A DNA stretch of 64,000 nt from Pseudoclavibacter sp. 13-3 (GTDB taxonomy: Bacteria > Actinomycetota > Actinomycetes > Actinomycetales > Microbacteriaceae): assembly GCF_021168475.1 (NCBI RefSeq), contig NZ_JAJOZT010000002.1:434001-498000 (forward strand). The letters run 5' to 3'. The position numbers and the translations under genes are program-made. The notes below the pieces were generated by a model. It was not told the origin of the DNA and did not search any database. It worked only from the letters and a program-made list of their open reading frames with translations. Below, in pieces: positions 1 to 10,394 of the stretch. Within the stretch, counting starts at the first letter, position 1. Each line of letters begins with the position of its first letter.

Positions 1-783
1 GCGGAAGATGCGCACCGGCGAGAGAGAGCCTCCTCGACGGGTGTCGATGCGCCGGTAGACGGCTGGCGGGTCGGCAGGCGAGGTCTCGGCGTCACCCCCG
101 GCGGCATCCTTCTCGTCGCGGGGCACGACGACGAGATCTCGGTCTCCGTGATCGTTGGCCGCGTGGACGGCCTCGACCAGGTCGTGCTTCACCACGGCTT
201 CGAAGATGCGCTCGTGATCGCGCAGCTTCTCTTCGGCTGGCGACGACTTGACCTTGCCGTCACGGATGCTGAGCTTCACCGCGTGGGCGAGGCCCTGATA
301 GAGCTCCGTCAGCAGCGGGTTGCCGCTGGCCTGCACCAGTGCGACATGGAAGGGGCCAGGCGGGTCGAGCGCCTCGGCGTGGCCGCTCTGGACGTGCTCG
401 CGCTCCTCCTCGAGAGCGCTGCGCAGGGCGTGGATGTGCTCGTCGCTGAGGTCGAGAGCCGCTTTGCGGGCGGCTTCGATCTCGAGCGTGCGGCGGATGC
501 CGAGCACGTCTGAGATCTCTTTCTCGCCCAGGTAGTCGGTGAGCACGGCGCTCACCGGGCTGCTCGACCGCACGAAGGTGCCTCGGCCTGGGGCTGTCTC
601 GAGAATGCCCAGGCTGGCCAGCGCGCGCACCGCCTCGCGAACGGTACTGCGCCCGACGCCCAGCTGCTCGGTGAGCTCGGGCTCGGTGGGGATCTTGGTG
701 CCGATCGGCCATGTTCCGCTTGTGACCTGCTCGCGCAGCCAGGAGATGACTCGCGCGGCCCGTTTCGATCCAGTGGTCGGCAT
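1..783 (-). CDS. GntR-family (FadR/FCD type) transcriptional regulator, 3' end cut by window edge
   Basis: The reading frame is open from an ATG at 783 to the left edge, giving 261 visible codons. The N-terminus carries a GntR winged helix-turn-helix (residues about 8-65): the stretch GTKIPTEPELTEQLGVGRST is followed by VREAVRALASLGILE and GRGTFV, a classic GntR signature. The rest is helical and fits an FCD effector domain (alternating His/Asp/Glu residues such as DEHIHAL and REHERIFEAV). FCD regulators usually sense small organic acids and repress catabolic or transport genes; the target here lies outside the window or is unknown. A GAGGAG ribosome-binding site sits just upstream of the ATG. 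A -10-like TAGACT on this strand (818-813) would give a leader of about 23 nt. It is divergent from the M23 peptidase gene. The last visible residues are Arg-rich and the natural stop is not seen. Confidence 0.85.
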   Translation of the reverse strand, partial: MPTTGSKRAARVISWLREQVTSGTWPIGTKIPTEPELTEQLGVGRSTVREAVRALASLGILETAPGRGTFVRSSSPVSAVLTDYLGEKEISDVLGIRRTLEIEAARKAALDLSDEHIHALRSALEEEREHVQSGHAEALDPPGPFHVALVQASGNPLLTELYQGLAHAVKLSIRDGKVKSSPAEEKLRDHERIFEAVVKHDLVEAVHAANDHGDRDLVVVPRDEKDAAGGDAETSPADPPAVYRRIDTRRGGSLSPVRIFR

Positions 784-812
784 GCTGCTCCTCAATAGGT
801 ATCTGAGCAACC

Positions 813-886
813 AGTCTAGAACTGCGAAGATTCCCCGAACGAATCGTGGTGGCTTCTGCGACGCGAGCGGAAGCGACGTGTAGTCT
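813..886. promoter_or_regulatory. Divergent promoter region between GntR gene and M23 peptidase gene
   Basis: On the minus strand TAGACT (818-813) is a good -10 hexamer for the GntR regulator. On the plus strand TAGTCT (881-886) is a good -10 for the peptidase gene, leaving a short leader that contains the GAAGGGAG ribosome-binding site at 901-908. No clear -35 elements are seen. Assignment is by pattern only. Confidence 0.5.
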
Positions 887-909
887 GGCGGGGTCTACGT
901 GAAGGGAGC

Positions 910-2244
910 ATGATGCGCGCACTGCGTCGAGTCGTCATCGGCACGGCTCTTTCCGTGGCTCTGGTCGGGGGGCAGAGCCTGGTGGCCCCGGTGACTCCGA
1001 GCCAGGCGGCGAACTATCCGTCGTGGGACGACATCAACAACGCCAAGAACAACGAGCAGGCGAAACAGGGTGAGATCACTCGTGTTCAGGGGCTCATCTC
1101 CGATCTGAACGGTCAGCTCGATGCTGCACAGGCGGCGGTCGACTCAGCCCAGGCAGCTGCAGACTCCGCGCTGCAGCAGGTCGCTGACCAGCAGTCGACG
1201 TATGACACCCTTCGCGTGCAACAGCTCAACGCCGAGTCGCGTGCCGACGTGTCGAAACGGGCCGCCGGGGCCAGCATCGCCCAGCTCTATCGCAGCGGTG
1301 GAAGCAACGCGAGCATGAACATCTATCTTTCTGGCGACGGCGCAGACGAGGTGCTGTATCAGCTCGGTGTGATGGGCCGGTTCGGCGAGAGCAGCGACGA
1401 GACCTATCGCAGCGCGATCGCCGATGCGAAGACCGCCGAATCGCTGAAGAGCCAGTCGGACGCCGCACTGACCCAGCTCCAAGACCTCGCCGACGACGCA
1501 GCGGCGAAGGCGCAGCAGGCGCAGCAGGCGCAGCAGCAGGTCGACAGCACGCTGAAAGAGCAGCAGACCCACGCCGGTGAGCTGACGGCGCAGCTCTCGG
1601 CGCTGCAGGGAGAGACCGCCGAGCTGCAGCAGCAGCGGGCTGCCGGCGTGCAGGCTGAAGCCGAGGCCCGGGCGAAGGCGATCGCAGCTGCACAGGCAGC
1701 CGCAGCAGCACAGGCCTCGGGCGGCAACGACTCCGACGGCTCGTACGCGGCGGCCCCGTCGACCGGCCAGTCGTCAGGCGGCGGCGTGCCCACTCCGAGC
1801 CCCAGCGGCGCGATCGGGTTCCCGCTGCCGTATCTGAAGGGGTCGAGCGGCTACGGCATGCGCATGCACCCGATCTATCACGAGCCGAGGTTCCACTACG
1901 GCACCGACTTCGCCGTGCCGCAGGGCACGCCGATTCTCGCCATCGCCAACGGCACGGTCGTGGGCGCCGGGTTCGGCTCGTCGATGGGCAATTACGTCGA
2001 TGTGCGCTCCGTGGTCGGCGGGCAGACCATCATCGCGCGCTACTTCCACCTCAGCCGCATCGGCGTCTCGAACGGCCAGAGCGTCAGCAAGGGGCAGAAC
2101 CTGGGCGCCAGCGGCAACACCGGAGCCTCGACAGGCGCGCATCTGCACTTCGAGATTCACATCGGCTCGATCGGCTACGGCAGCCCGATGTGGAAGACCG
2201 CAGGCAACACGGTCAACCCGGTGACCTGGATGGCCAGCCACTGA
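910..2244 (+). CDS. Secreted M23 (LytM-type) peptidoglycan endopeptidase with long coiled-coil domain
   Basis: This 444-residue protein begins with a signal peptide: Arg-rich start, hydrophobic core to about residue 26, and a likely cleavage near SQA-AN around residue 33. Residues about 40-260 are a Gln/Ala-rich coiled coil resembling NlpC-associated or EnvC/PcsB-like hydrolases. A Ser/Gly/Pro linker follows. The C-terminal M23 domain (about 300-444) has the zinc motif HYGTDF (His near 329) and the HLHFE motif near 411, so the catalytic His/Asp/His set looks complete. The expected role is cutting peptide cross-links in the cell wall, with the coiled coil acting as an autoinhibitory or divisome-binding arm, as in EnvC-type proteins (family knowledge). 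ATG 910 is chosen because GAAGGGAG lies just upstream; ATG 913 is an equivalent alternative. A strong hairpin terminator follows. Confidence 0.88.
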   Translation: MMRALRRVVIGTALSVALVGGQSLVAPVTPSQAANYPSWDDINNAKNNEQAKQGEITRVQGLISDLNGQLDAAQAAVDSAQAAADSALQQVADQQSTYDTLRVQQLNAESRADVSKRAAGASIAQLYRSGGSNASMNIYLSGDGADEVLYQLGVMGRFGESSDETYRSAIADAKTAESLKSQSDAALTQLQDLADDAAAKAQQAQQAQQQVDSTLKEQQTHAGELTAQLSALQGETAELQQQRAAGVQAEAEARAKAIAAAQAAAAAQASGGNDSDGSYAAAPSTGQSSGGGVPTPSPSGAIGFPLPYLKGSSGYGMRMHPIYHEPRFHYGTDFAVPQGTPILAIANGTVVGAGFGSSMGNYVDVRSVVGGQTIIARYFHLSRIGVSNGQSVSKGQNLGASGNTGASTGAHLHFEIHIGSIGYGSPMWKTAGNTVNPVTWMASH

Positions 2245-2270
2245 TCGAACGCATCGCGTCCCAGCGATGA

Positions 2271-2321
2271 CTCAGGGCCCGACCGAGCACGTGCGAGTTC
2301 GCACGGCGGTCGGGCCCTGAG
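2271..2321. terminator. Bidirectional terminator between the M23 peptidase gene and ppa
   Basis: A perfect 15-bp inverted repeat (2271-2285 with 2307-2321) encloses a second, smaller hairpin, GTGCGA-GT-TCGCAC (2291-2304). It lies between two convergent genes. No long T-tract is present, as is common for GC-rich actinobacterial terminators. Confidence 0.8.
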
Positions 2322-2338
2322 CGCTGTTGCGCAGAAGG

Positions 2339-2830
2339 CTACTCGGCCTCTTCGGCCTTCAGCCGGTCGAAGCCCTCCTGCACCTCGCGCTCGGCGGCCT
2401 CGACACCCTCCCAGCCGCCCAGAGTGACCTCTTTGCCCTTCTCGAGATCTTTGTAGTGGGCGAAGAAGTGCTCGATGCGATCCTTGAGCTCCTGAGGCAC
2501 GTCGTCGATGTCCTGAATGTGATCGAAGCGCGGGTCTTTCGGCACCGCGATGACCTTCGTGTCGATGCCGGCCTCGTCTTTCATGTTCAGCATGCCGACC
2601 GGGCGCACCTTGACGCCCACGCCCGGGAACACGGGGATCTCGGTGAGCACGAGCACATCGACCGGGTCGCCGTCCTGGCCGAGCGTGTTCTCGAAGAAGC
2701 CGTAGTCGGTGGGGTAGACGAAGTTGGTGAACAGCACGCGATCGAGAAAGACGCGGCCGGTCTCGTGGTCGACCTCGTACTTGTTGCGCGAACCAGCTGG
2801 GATCTCGATGATTGCGTCGTAGATTGCCAT
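2339..2830 (-). CDS. ppa: Inorganic pyrophosphatase (family I)
   Basis: This 163-residue cytosolic enzyme hydrolyses pyrophosphate to two phosphates and so pulls biosynthetic reactions forward. The family I signature is clear: [12 protein letters not shown] near the N-terminus, [11 protein letters not shown], then [10 protein letters not shown] with the metal-binding aspartates, followed by HIQDIDDVP and YKDLEKGK. Length matches the family (about 160-175). The ATG at 2830 is preceded by AAGGAGA with 7-nt spacing. It is transcribed alone, convergent with the M23 peptidase and divergent from tilS. Confidence 0.97.
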   Translation of the reverse strand: MAIYDAIIEIPAGSRNKYEVDHETGRVFLDRVLFTNFVYPTDYGFFENTLGQDGDPVDVLVLTEIPVFPGVGVKVRPVGMLNMKDEAGIDTKVIAVPKDPRFDHIQDIDDVPQELKDRIEHFFAHYKDLEKGKEVTLGGWEGVEAAEREVQEGFDRLKAEEAE

Positions 2831-2975
2831 GGGTTGTCTCCTTGTGTGGCGTGCCCGGGTGCGCCGTCAGTCGGCGTCGGGCGAGCGCCCGTGTCTTGCG
2901 AATGTCGGGCGGTGGTCGATGCTGCGTGCGGCGCTGCGGCTCAGCAGTCGCTCGGCGTCGCTCCGACCCCCGCAC

Positions 2976-2981
2976 TAGATT
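2976..2981 (+). promoter_or_regulatory. -10 box of tilS, leaderless arrangement
   Basis: TAGATT ends 7 nt before the tilS ATG at 2989 and no Shine-Dalgarno sequence is present, so transcription probably starts at or next to the start codon. Confidence 0.55.
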
Positions 2982-2988
2982 AGTGCAC

Positions 2989-3996
2989 ATGCCTGAACAG
3001 CGCCCGCCGGAGCGTCGCCCGTCGCTTGACGCGGCCACCGCTGCGATTCGACACGATGTGCGGCGGATGCTGCAGCAGCCCGTCCCGTCGGCTCCGGCTG
3101 GTCTTGCGCGCGTGCTGGTCGGCGTCAGCGGCGGGGCCGACTCGATGGCGCTCGCGGCGGCGGTCGCCCACGTGGCGCCGCGTCTGGGCATCGAGTGGGG
3201 AACGCTGACCGTCGACCATGCGCTGCAGGCGGGAAGCGCCGCCGTGGCGAGGCGGGCGCAGGCTGAGATGCCGGCCCTGGGCGCATCCTTCGCACATGTG
3301 CGACGAGTCGAGGTCGGCGCTGCCGGCGGCCCCGAAGCGGCGGCCCGTCGGGCTCGATATGCGGCGCTCGAAGCCGAGCGGGCCGCGACGCAGAGCGATC
3401 TGATTCTGCTGGCGCACACCATGGACGATCAGGCCGAGACAGTGCTGCTCGGGCTTGCCCGCGGTTCGGGCGCCGCGTCGCTGCAGGGCATGCGCCCGCT
3501 GGCGGGACGACTGGGGCGTCCACTGCTCGGCCTGCGTCGCGAGGCCACGCGTGCCTCGTGCCGGGCGCAGGGCATCGGCACGTGGGATGATCCGCAGAAT
3601 CACGACGCCTCGTTCGCCCGGGTGCGGGTACGTGATCGGGTGCTGCCCGTGCTCGAGCGCGAGCTCGGCCCCGGCATGGTCGCGGCACTCGCCCGCACAG
3701 CCGACCTCCTTGCCGAAGACGCGGCCGTGCTCGACGCGATGGCGGTCGAGCGGCTGGAGGCCTGCGAGCCCGGGGTGCTGCCGGCCGAGGTGCTGCGCGA
3801 GCTGCCGACGGCGCTCGCTACCCGGGTCGTCAAAAGGATGCTGGAACGAGTGACCGGGCGGGCTCCCGCACGTCGACATGTGCTCGAGGTGCTGCGCCTG
3901 GCGACCGAGTGGCACGGACAGGGTCCGCTCGACGTGCCGGGCGGTCGGGTGCAGAGGGCCGGCGGCGAAGTGCGGGTGTGCCGCCGGGCGCACTAG
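2989..3996 (+). CDS. tilS: tRNA(Ile)-lysidine synthase
   Basis: TilS joins lysine to cytidine 34 of the CAU-anticodon tRNA-Ile, using ATP, so that it reads AUA. The 335-residue protein has the PP-loop motif [13 protein letters not shown] near residue 45 and the family's [16 protein letters not shown] and [11 protein letters not shown] segments. A C-terminal substrate-recognition part follows. Upstream in-frame codons exist, but ATG 2989 fits the family start and is placed 7 nt after a -10 box, consistent with a leaderless transcript. hpt follows directly: its promoter -10 overlaps the tilS stop codon. The tilS-hpt-ftsH order is conserved in many Gram-positives. Confidence 0.93.
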   Translation: MPEQRPPERRPSLDAATAAIRHDVRRMLQQPVPSAPAGLARVLVGVSGGADSMALAAAVAHVAPRLGIEWGTLTVDHALQAGSAAVARRAQAEMPALGASFAHVRRVEVGAAGGPEAAARRARYAALEAERAATQSDLILLAHTMDDQAETVLLGLARGSGAASLQGMRPLAGRLGRPLLGLRREATRASCRAQGIGTWDDPQNHDASFARVRVRDRVLPVLERELGPGMVAALARTADLLAEDAAVLDAMAVERLEACEPGVLPAEVLRELPTALATRVVKRMLERVTGRAPARRHVLEVLRLATEWHGQGPLDVPGGRVQRAGGEVRVCRRAH

Positions 3997-4021
3997 AGTG
4001 GTGAACGGGTTCCGACCCGTT
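3994..4021 (+). promoter_or_regulatory. hpt promoter -10 overlapping the tilS stop, with a 5' hairpin
   Basis: TAGAGT (3994-3999) contains the TAG stop of tilS and is a good -10 hexamer. A start about 7 nt later would place the hairpin AACGGGT-TCCG-ACCCGTT (4004-4021) at the very 5' end of the hpt mRNA, where it could stabilise the message. hpt then has its own ribosome-binding site (TGAGGAG) near 4038. Confidence 0.45.
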
Positions 4022-4054
4022 TCCCGATCACACCCCCTGAGGAGCCGAACACAC

Positions 4055-4606
4055 ATGGAGCTTGCTGACATCCAGAACGATCTGAAAGAGGTCCTGCTCA
4101 CCCCGGAGCAGATCAGCACCCGGGTTGCCGAGATGGCGCGCGAGATCGAAAAGGACTACCAGGGCAAGGACGTGCTGCTCGTCGGCGTGCTGAAGGGCGC
4201 GGTGATGATCATGGCCGATCTCTCCCGCGAGCTGAAGCTGCCGGTGACGATGGACTGGATGGCCGTCTCGTCGTACGGTTCGGGCACGAAGTCGTCGGGC
4301 GTGGTGCGCATTCTCAAAGATCTCGACACCGACCTGCACGGCAAGCACGTGCTCATCGTCGAAGACGTCATCGACTCGGGACTCACACTCTCGTGGCTGC
4401 AGAAGAACCTGCGCTCGCGCGGCACCGAGTCGATCGAGATCTGCGCGCTGCTGCGCAAGCCCGAGGCGCTCGCGGTCGACATCGACGTGAAGTACGTCGG
4501 CTTCGACATCCCGGTCGACTTCGTGGTCGGCTACGGGCTCGACTATGACGAGCGCTACCGCAACGTCAAGGGCGTGGGCATCCTCAAGCCCGAGGTGTAC
4601 AGCTGA
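4055..4606 (+). CDS. hpt: Hypoxanthine(-guanine) phosphoribosyltransferase
   Basis: This 183-residue salvage enzyme converts hypoxanthine or guanine plus PRPP to IMP or GMP. The PRPP-binding motif [16 protein letters not shown] is intact and followed by the LLRKPEA segment. [14 protein letters not shown] forms the N-terminal PPi loop, and [13 protein letters not shown] marks the C-terminal purine-binding region. ATG 4055 is preceded by GAGGAG; the frame extends further upstream into tilS, but that part lacks family similarity. It sits between tilS and ftsH, a common arrangement. Confidence 0.96.
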   Translation: MELADIQNDLKEVLLTPEQISTRVAEMAREIEKDYQGKDVLLVGVLKGAVMIMADLSRELKLPVTMDWMAVSSYGSGTKSSGVVRILKDLDTDLHGKHVLIVEDVIDSGLTLSWLQKNLRSRGTESIEICALLRKPEALAVDIDVKYVGFDIPVDFVVGYGLDYDERYRNVKGVGILKPEVYS

Positions 4607-4767
4607 TTCTGCGCCTGCCGTGCACGGGCGGCTCGAACGTCGGGTCGCTCAGGCACCGATCGGGACGACTGCTCACAGCGAACACGCAGAACGCCGCAGA
4701 ACGCCTCAAGTACTATTAGGCACTATCGCACCAACGTACGGAAGGATTCGGGGGCTGCCCGCAATCT

Positions 4768-6767
<2,000 letters not shown>

Positions 6768-6768
<1 letters not shown>

Positions 6769-7352
6769 TGGTCGACCAGGTCGCCGTGCAGCAGGCGGTG
6801 CGCAGCTTTCTCACCGCCGTCGGGCTCGATCCCGATGACGAGGTGCTGCGCGAAACTCCTACGCGCGTCGCCAAGGCCGCAGCCGAGCTGTTCGCCGGTG
6901 TCTCTGCCGACCCGGTCGCACTCTTCGAGAAGACCATGCCCGCCGAGTCTCACGACTTGGTGGCGATGACCGGCATCACCGTGCGCTCGATGTGCGCGCA
7001 CCACCTGCTGCCGATGTACGGCACTGCCTCGATCGCCTATCTGCCGAATGACCGCATCGTCGGGCTCAGCACGCTGCCCCATCTGGTCGATCTGCTGGCC
7101 TCGCGCCCGCAGGTGCAAGAAACGCTGACTGCACAGATCGCCGATGCGCTGATGACCGGCATCGACGCACGCGGAGCGCTCGTCACGCTGCGGCTGCACC
7201 AGGACTGCGTCAGCGCGCGCGGCGCGCGGCAGCAGGATGCCGTGTCGATCACCGTCGCAGCCCGTGGCGATCTGCAGGAGCCTGCCAGACGGCTCGACGC
7301 GCTGGCGGCGCTGTCGGAGCAGGCGACGAAAGGCCAGTGCCGTGAGGTCTGA
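6768..7352 (+). CDS. folE: GTP cyclohydrolase I, divergent in active-site residues
   Basis: FolE makes dihydroneopterin triphosphate from GTP, the first step of folate synthesis. The 194-residue protein aligns along the family: RETPTRVAKAAAELFAG, then SMCAHHLLP, IVGLS, RPQVQETLTAQIADAL and CVSARGAR. Zinc ligands corresponding to E. coli Cys110, His113 and Cys181 are kept (Cys76, His79, Cys147), as is the Glu152 equivalent (Glu118). However, the usual CEHH is CAHH, the usual GLSK..R is GLST..H, and the conserved His two residues before the last Cys is displaced. ATG 6768 overlaps the ftsH stop; GTG 6765 is a less likely start. folP, folB and folK follow, so the pathway context is firm even though catalytic competence is not proven. 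Confidence 0.82.
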
Positions 7353-8196
7353 ACCCGTGCGGCCCAAGATCATGGGCGTGCTCAACGTCACCCCCGACTC
7401 GTTCAGCGACGGCGGACGCTGGCTCGACCCGGCAGAAGCGGTGCGCCATGGCCTCGATCTCACGGCGCAGGGCGCAGACCTGATCGACGTGGGCGGCGAA
7501 TCGACCCGACCCGGCAGCCGGCGCGTGCCGGTCGAGGTCGAGCAGCAGCGCATCCTGCCGGTGGTGCGGCCGCTCGTCGCGGCGGGCGTCAGCCTGAGCA
7601 TCGACACCATGAACGCCGCGACCGCGCTGGCGACGGCTCAGGCCGGCGCCGCCTACGTCAACGACGTCTCGGCCGGCCTGGCCGACCCCGACATGCTCGA
7701 TGCGGTCAGCGACACCGAGGCCGGGCTCATCCTCTCGCACTGGCGCGGCCTGCTCACCCCGGGGCGCGCACCCGCGCACTATGACGACGTCGTCGGCGAA
7801 GTGCTCGCCGAGCTCGAGCTGCGCGTCGAGGCGGCGCGGGCGGCGGGCATCGACGACTCCCGGCTGGTTCTCGACCCGGGGCTGGGCTTCAGCAAGAACG
7901 CCGAGCACAACTGGCAGATCATCAACGGGTTCGCGCGGCTGCTCACCCTCGGGCTGCCGGTGATGATCGGGGCGAGCCGCAAGCGCTTCATCGGCCGGCT
8001 GCTGCCCGCGGCGCTGCGTGAGCCGGATGCCGACCCCGAGACGGTGCTGCGCGCGAAGGACGCCGCCACGGCTGCGATCTCGGCGCTGATGGCACATCGC
8101 GGGGTATGGGGGTTCCGCGTACACGACGTGGCGTCGACAGCGGCAGCGCTGGCGGCGGCAGGACTGTTCGAACCGACCGAGGGGGAGTCCCGATGA
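7342..8196 (+). CDS. folP: Dihydropteroate synthase
   Basis: FolP joins 4-aminobenzoate to dihydropterin pyrophosphate and is the sulfonamide target. Near the N-terminus it has MGVLNVTPDSFSDGG, followed by DLIDVGGESTRPGS, SIDTMNAATA, YVNDVSAG, LDPGLGFSKNAEHN and MIGASRKRFIG, all TIM-barrel signature loops of the family. GTG 7342 (11-nt overlap with folE) is favoured because AAAGG lies 7 nt upstream and the family normally has about ten residues before the MGVLNVT strand; GTG 7357 or ATG 7372 are alternatives. Predicted length is 284 residues. The stop overlaps the folB start. Confidence 0.95.
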   Translation: MRSEPVRPKIMGVLNVTPDSFSDGGRWLDPAEAVRHGLDLTAQGADLIDVGGESTRPGSRRVPVEVEQQRILPVVRPLVAAGVSLSIDTMNAATALATAQAGAAYVNDVSAGLADPDMLDAVSDTEAGLILSHWRGLLTPGRAPAHYDDVVGEVLAELELRVEAARAAGIDDSRLVLDPGLGFSKNAEHNWQIINGFARLLTLGLPVMIGASRKRFIGRLLPAALREPDADPETVLRAKDAATAAISALMAHRGVWGFRVHDVASTAAALAAAGLFEPTEGESR

Positions 8197-8588
8197 GTGC
8201 AGAGCCAGCGCAGACGAATGCTGCGGAGAGGCCGGATCTCATTCGGCTGAGCGGCGTGCGCGCCCGCGGACGGCACGGGGTGTTTCCGGCCGAGCGGCGG
8301 GACGGTCAGTGGTTCACCGTCGACGCGGTGCTCGAGGTGTCGACGCGTGTCGCCGGGCGCAGCGACCGGCTCGAAGACACGGTCGACTACGGCGTGGCCG
8401 CAGAGCTGATCAATGCGCGCATCACAGGCGAGCCGGTCGATCTGATCGAACGGCTCGCCGAGCTGATCGCCGGCGACCTCTTGACCCTGAGCGGTGTGCA
8501 GGCGGTCGAGGTCACGGTGCACAAGCCGCAGGCGCCGATCACCGTCGCATTCAGCGACGTGACACTGACCGTTCGCAGGCAGCGATGA
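8193..8588 (+). CDS. folB: Dihydroneopterin aldolase
   Basis: FolB cleaves dihydroneopterin to 6-hydroxymethyl-dihydropterin and glycolaldehyde. The 131-residue protein has the T-fold signature: RLSGVRARGRHGVF, then the catalytic LEDTVDYGVAAELI and VDLIERLAELIA segments, and VTVHKPQAPI near the C-terminus. Its ATG overlaps the folP stop by four bases and its own stop overlaps folK the same way, which implies coupled translation and fixes the start. Confidence 0.95.
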   Translation: MSAEPAQTNAAERPDLIRLSGVRARGRHGVFPAERRDGQWFTVDAVLEVSTRVAGRSDRLEDTVDYGVAAELINARITGEPVDLIERLAELIAGDLLTLSGVQAVEVTVHKPQAPITVAFSDVTLTVRRQR

Positions 8589-9106
8589 CGGGCGAGTCCT
8601 CGCCGCAGCGCACGGCATCCGCAGGGCATCCTGCGGTGATCGCGCTGGGCAGCAACCTCGGTGACACCGGCGCGACGCTGCGGGCGGCTGTGCGCGATCT
8701 CGACGCGACCCCGGGCATCACCGTCGAACGCACGTCCGGCATCCACCAGACGATCGCGGTCTCGCTCGACGGGCCTGACCCGTCGCGCCCTCGCTTCGCC
8801 AACGCAGTGGCGCTGATCTCGACGACGCTCGAACCGCTGCCGCTGCTGCATGCGCTGCAGGCGATCGAGCAGCGTCACCATCGGCGTCGCGACGTGCGCT
8901 GGGGTGACCGCACGCTTGATCTCGACATCGTCGACATCCCCGGGGTGCGCCTGCAGACTGCCGAGCTCACCGTGCCGCACGTTCGCGCGGCCGAGCGGAG
9001 CTTCGTGCTTGCACCGTGGGCCGAGATCGACCCCGCGGCCATGCTCGACGGCACGCCGGTCGCCGAGCTGCTCGCCCGCGTGCGGTCTGTCGGGCAGGAG
9101 TGCTGA
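8585..9106 (+). CDS. folK: 2-amino-4-hydroxy-6-hydroxymethyldihydropteridine pyrophosphokinase
   Basis: FolK transfers pyrophosphate from ATP to 6-hydroxymethyl-dihydropterin, making the FolP substrate. The 173-residue protein shows IALGSNLGD at the N-terminus, PRFANAVALISTTL, and the metal/ATP-binding motif RWGDRTLDLDIVDIPG followed by LTVPHVRAAERSFVLAPWAEI. All are family hallmarks. It overlaps folB upstream and shares one base with the downstream DUF3180 gene (TGATG). Confidence 0.95.
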   Translation: MTGESSPQRTASAGHPAVIALGSNLGDTGATLRAAVRDLDATPGITVERTSGIHQTIAVSLDGPDPSRPRFANAVALISTTLEPLPLLHALQAIEQRHHRRRDVRWGDRTLDLDIVDIPGVRLQTAELTVPHVRAAERSFVLAPWAEIDPAAMLDGTPVAELLARVRSVGQEC

Positions 9107-9669
9107 TGGGCACCACGCGCATTCGTTCGCTGGTCGTGATCACCGGCATCTTCCTGGTGCTGGGCTGGGCCGGACAGGCGAGTCTCGTGCAGCTCGGCCA
9201 GCGTCAGCTGCTGCCCCCGTGGACCTTACCGGGTGCGCTCATCGTGATCGCGCTCGTCGTGCTCGGCATGGGATGGCGGGTGCGCTCGCGCACCCGGGCC
9301 CGAGACCGCGAGCTGCGCGAGCACGGCACGTCGAAGATCGAAGCGGTCGACCCGTTCTTCGCCACGCGTGTGCTGCTGCTGGCCAAGGCCACCTCGGTGA
9401 GCTCCTCGGGGCTGACCGGCGTGTTCGTCGGTCTGCTGATCTTCGCGCTCGTGCCGCCTGCGACGCCGAGCGCGGGCATCGTGCTGCCGCTGGTCGTCAC
9501 GGCCGGCGCGTCACTCGTGCTCGCTGCCTGCGGCGTCGTCGCCGAGTTCTGGTGCCGGCTGCCGCCCGACGATGGTGACGACCAGGGCCGGAGCGGCTCT
9601 CCGAAGTCGGGTGCGCCGGCGGCCGGGCCGATCGATCCGGCTCCTGCGCGTACGAGGAGTCGGCTGTGA
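9106..9669 (+). CDS. DUF3180-family membrane protein
   Basis: A 187-residue protein with a hydrophobic N-terminal segment (about residues 8-25), a second (about 39-60), and two more (about 100-120 and 128-150), so probably four membrane spans. The tail is Pro/Gly-rich and likely cytoplasmic. Members of DUF3180 are found between folK and the DUF2520 gene in many Actinobacteria; no biochemical role is established that I know of. Its position inside the folate-pantothenate operon is conserved and translationally coupled, but a folate-related job would be inference only. Confidence 0.75.
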   Translation: MGTTRIRSLVVITGIFLVLGWAGQASLVQLGQRQLLPPWTLPGALIVIALVVLGMGWRVRSRTRARDRELREHGTSKIEAVDPFFATRVLLLAKATSVSSSGLTGVFVGLLIFALVPPATPSAGIVLPLVVTAGASLVLAACGVVAEFWCRLPPDDGDDQGRSGSPKSGAPAAGPIDPAPARTRSRL

Positions 9670-10394
9670 ACCAGGCGCCCCGACTCGACGTCGGCGTGGT
9701 CGGCGCTGGTGCGGTCGGCATCGCCCTGGGGCTGGCGCTGGCCGGAGCCGGGCATCGCATCACGGCCGTCTCGACCTCGTCAGAGCGGCATCGCGACCGA
9801 CTGGAGACGGCGATGCCGCAGGTTCCGGTCGTCGATGAGGCCGAGGTGATCGACCGGGCCGATCTCGTCGTGCTGGCCATCCCCGGCGACCAGCTCGCCT
9901 CGTTCGTCGAGGGCACCGCTGCCGCCGGTCTGTGGCATCCGGGGCAGCTCGCCCTGCACACCGTCCCGGAGTTCGGCGAACGCGTGCTCGACCCGATCGC
10001 CCGGCAGGGCGTGATTCCGCTGGCCGTGAGCCCGGCGGTGCAGCTCACCGACACCGGGCTCGACGTGCAGCGGATGCACGGAGCTGCCTTCGCGGTCTCG
10101 GCACCTCCTGCGGTGGCCCCGATCGCTCAGGCCCTGGTGATCGAGATGGGCGGCGACCCAGTGCCGATCGGCGATGCAGACCGCTCGGTGTATGCTGAAG
10201 CGCGTGCGGTCGCGGGCGACTTCTCGCGTGCGATCGTCGATCAGTCGACGGGTCTGCTGCGTGAGATCGGTGTGCAGAACCCGGCCAGGCTGATCCGTTC
10301 GGTGATTCAGTCATCGGTGGATGCTGCCCTCGACCGATCCCAGTGGCCAGACTCCAACCCGGGTCTGACCGACCCCCGCCCAGACGAGAGATGA
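9666..10394 (+). CDS. Rossmann-fold NAD(P)-binding protein with DUF2520 domain
   Basis: The 242-residue protein starts at a GTG overlapping the upstream stop. Residues 8-35 form a dinucleotide-binding fold (VGVVGAGAVGIALGLALAGA), followed by a pyrroline-5-carboxylate reductase-like N-terminal domain (DLVVLAIPGDQLA). From about 155 the helical DUF2520 domain follows (YAEARAVAGDFSRAIVD ... NPARLIRSVIQSSVDAAL). These proteins sit next to panC throughout Actinobacteria and resemble ketopantoate reductase/ProC-type oxidoreductases, so a role in pantothenate supply has been suggested by context; the substrate is not known. It is shorter than many homologues (about 300). Confidence 0.8.
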   Translation: MNQAPRLDVGVVGAGAVGIALGLALAGAGHRITAVSTSSERHRDRLETAMPQVPVVDEAEVIDRADLVVLAIPGDQLASFVEGTAAAGLWHPGQLALHTVPEFGERVLDPIARQGVIPLAVSPAVQLTDTGLDVQRMHGAAFAVSAPPAVAPIAQALVIEMGGDPVPIGDADRSVYAEARAVAGDFSRAIVDQSTGLLREIGVQNPARLIRSVIQSSVDAALDRSQWPDSNPGLTDPRPDER

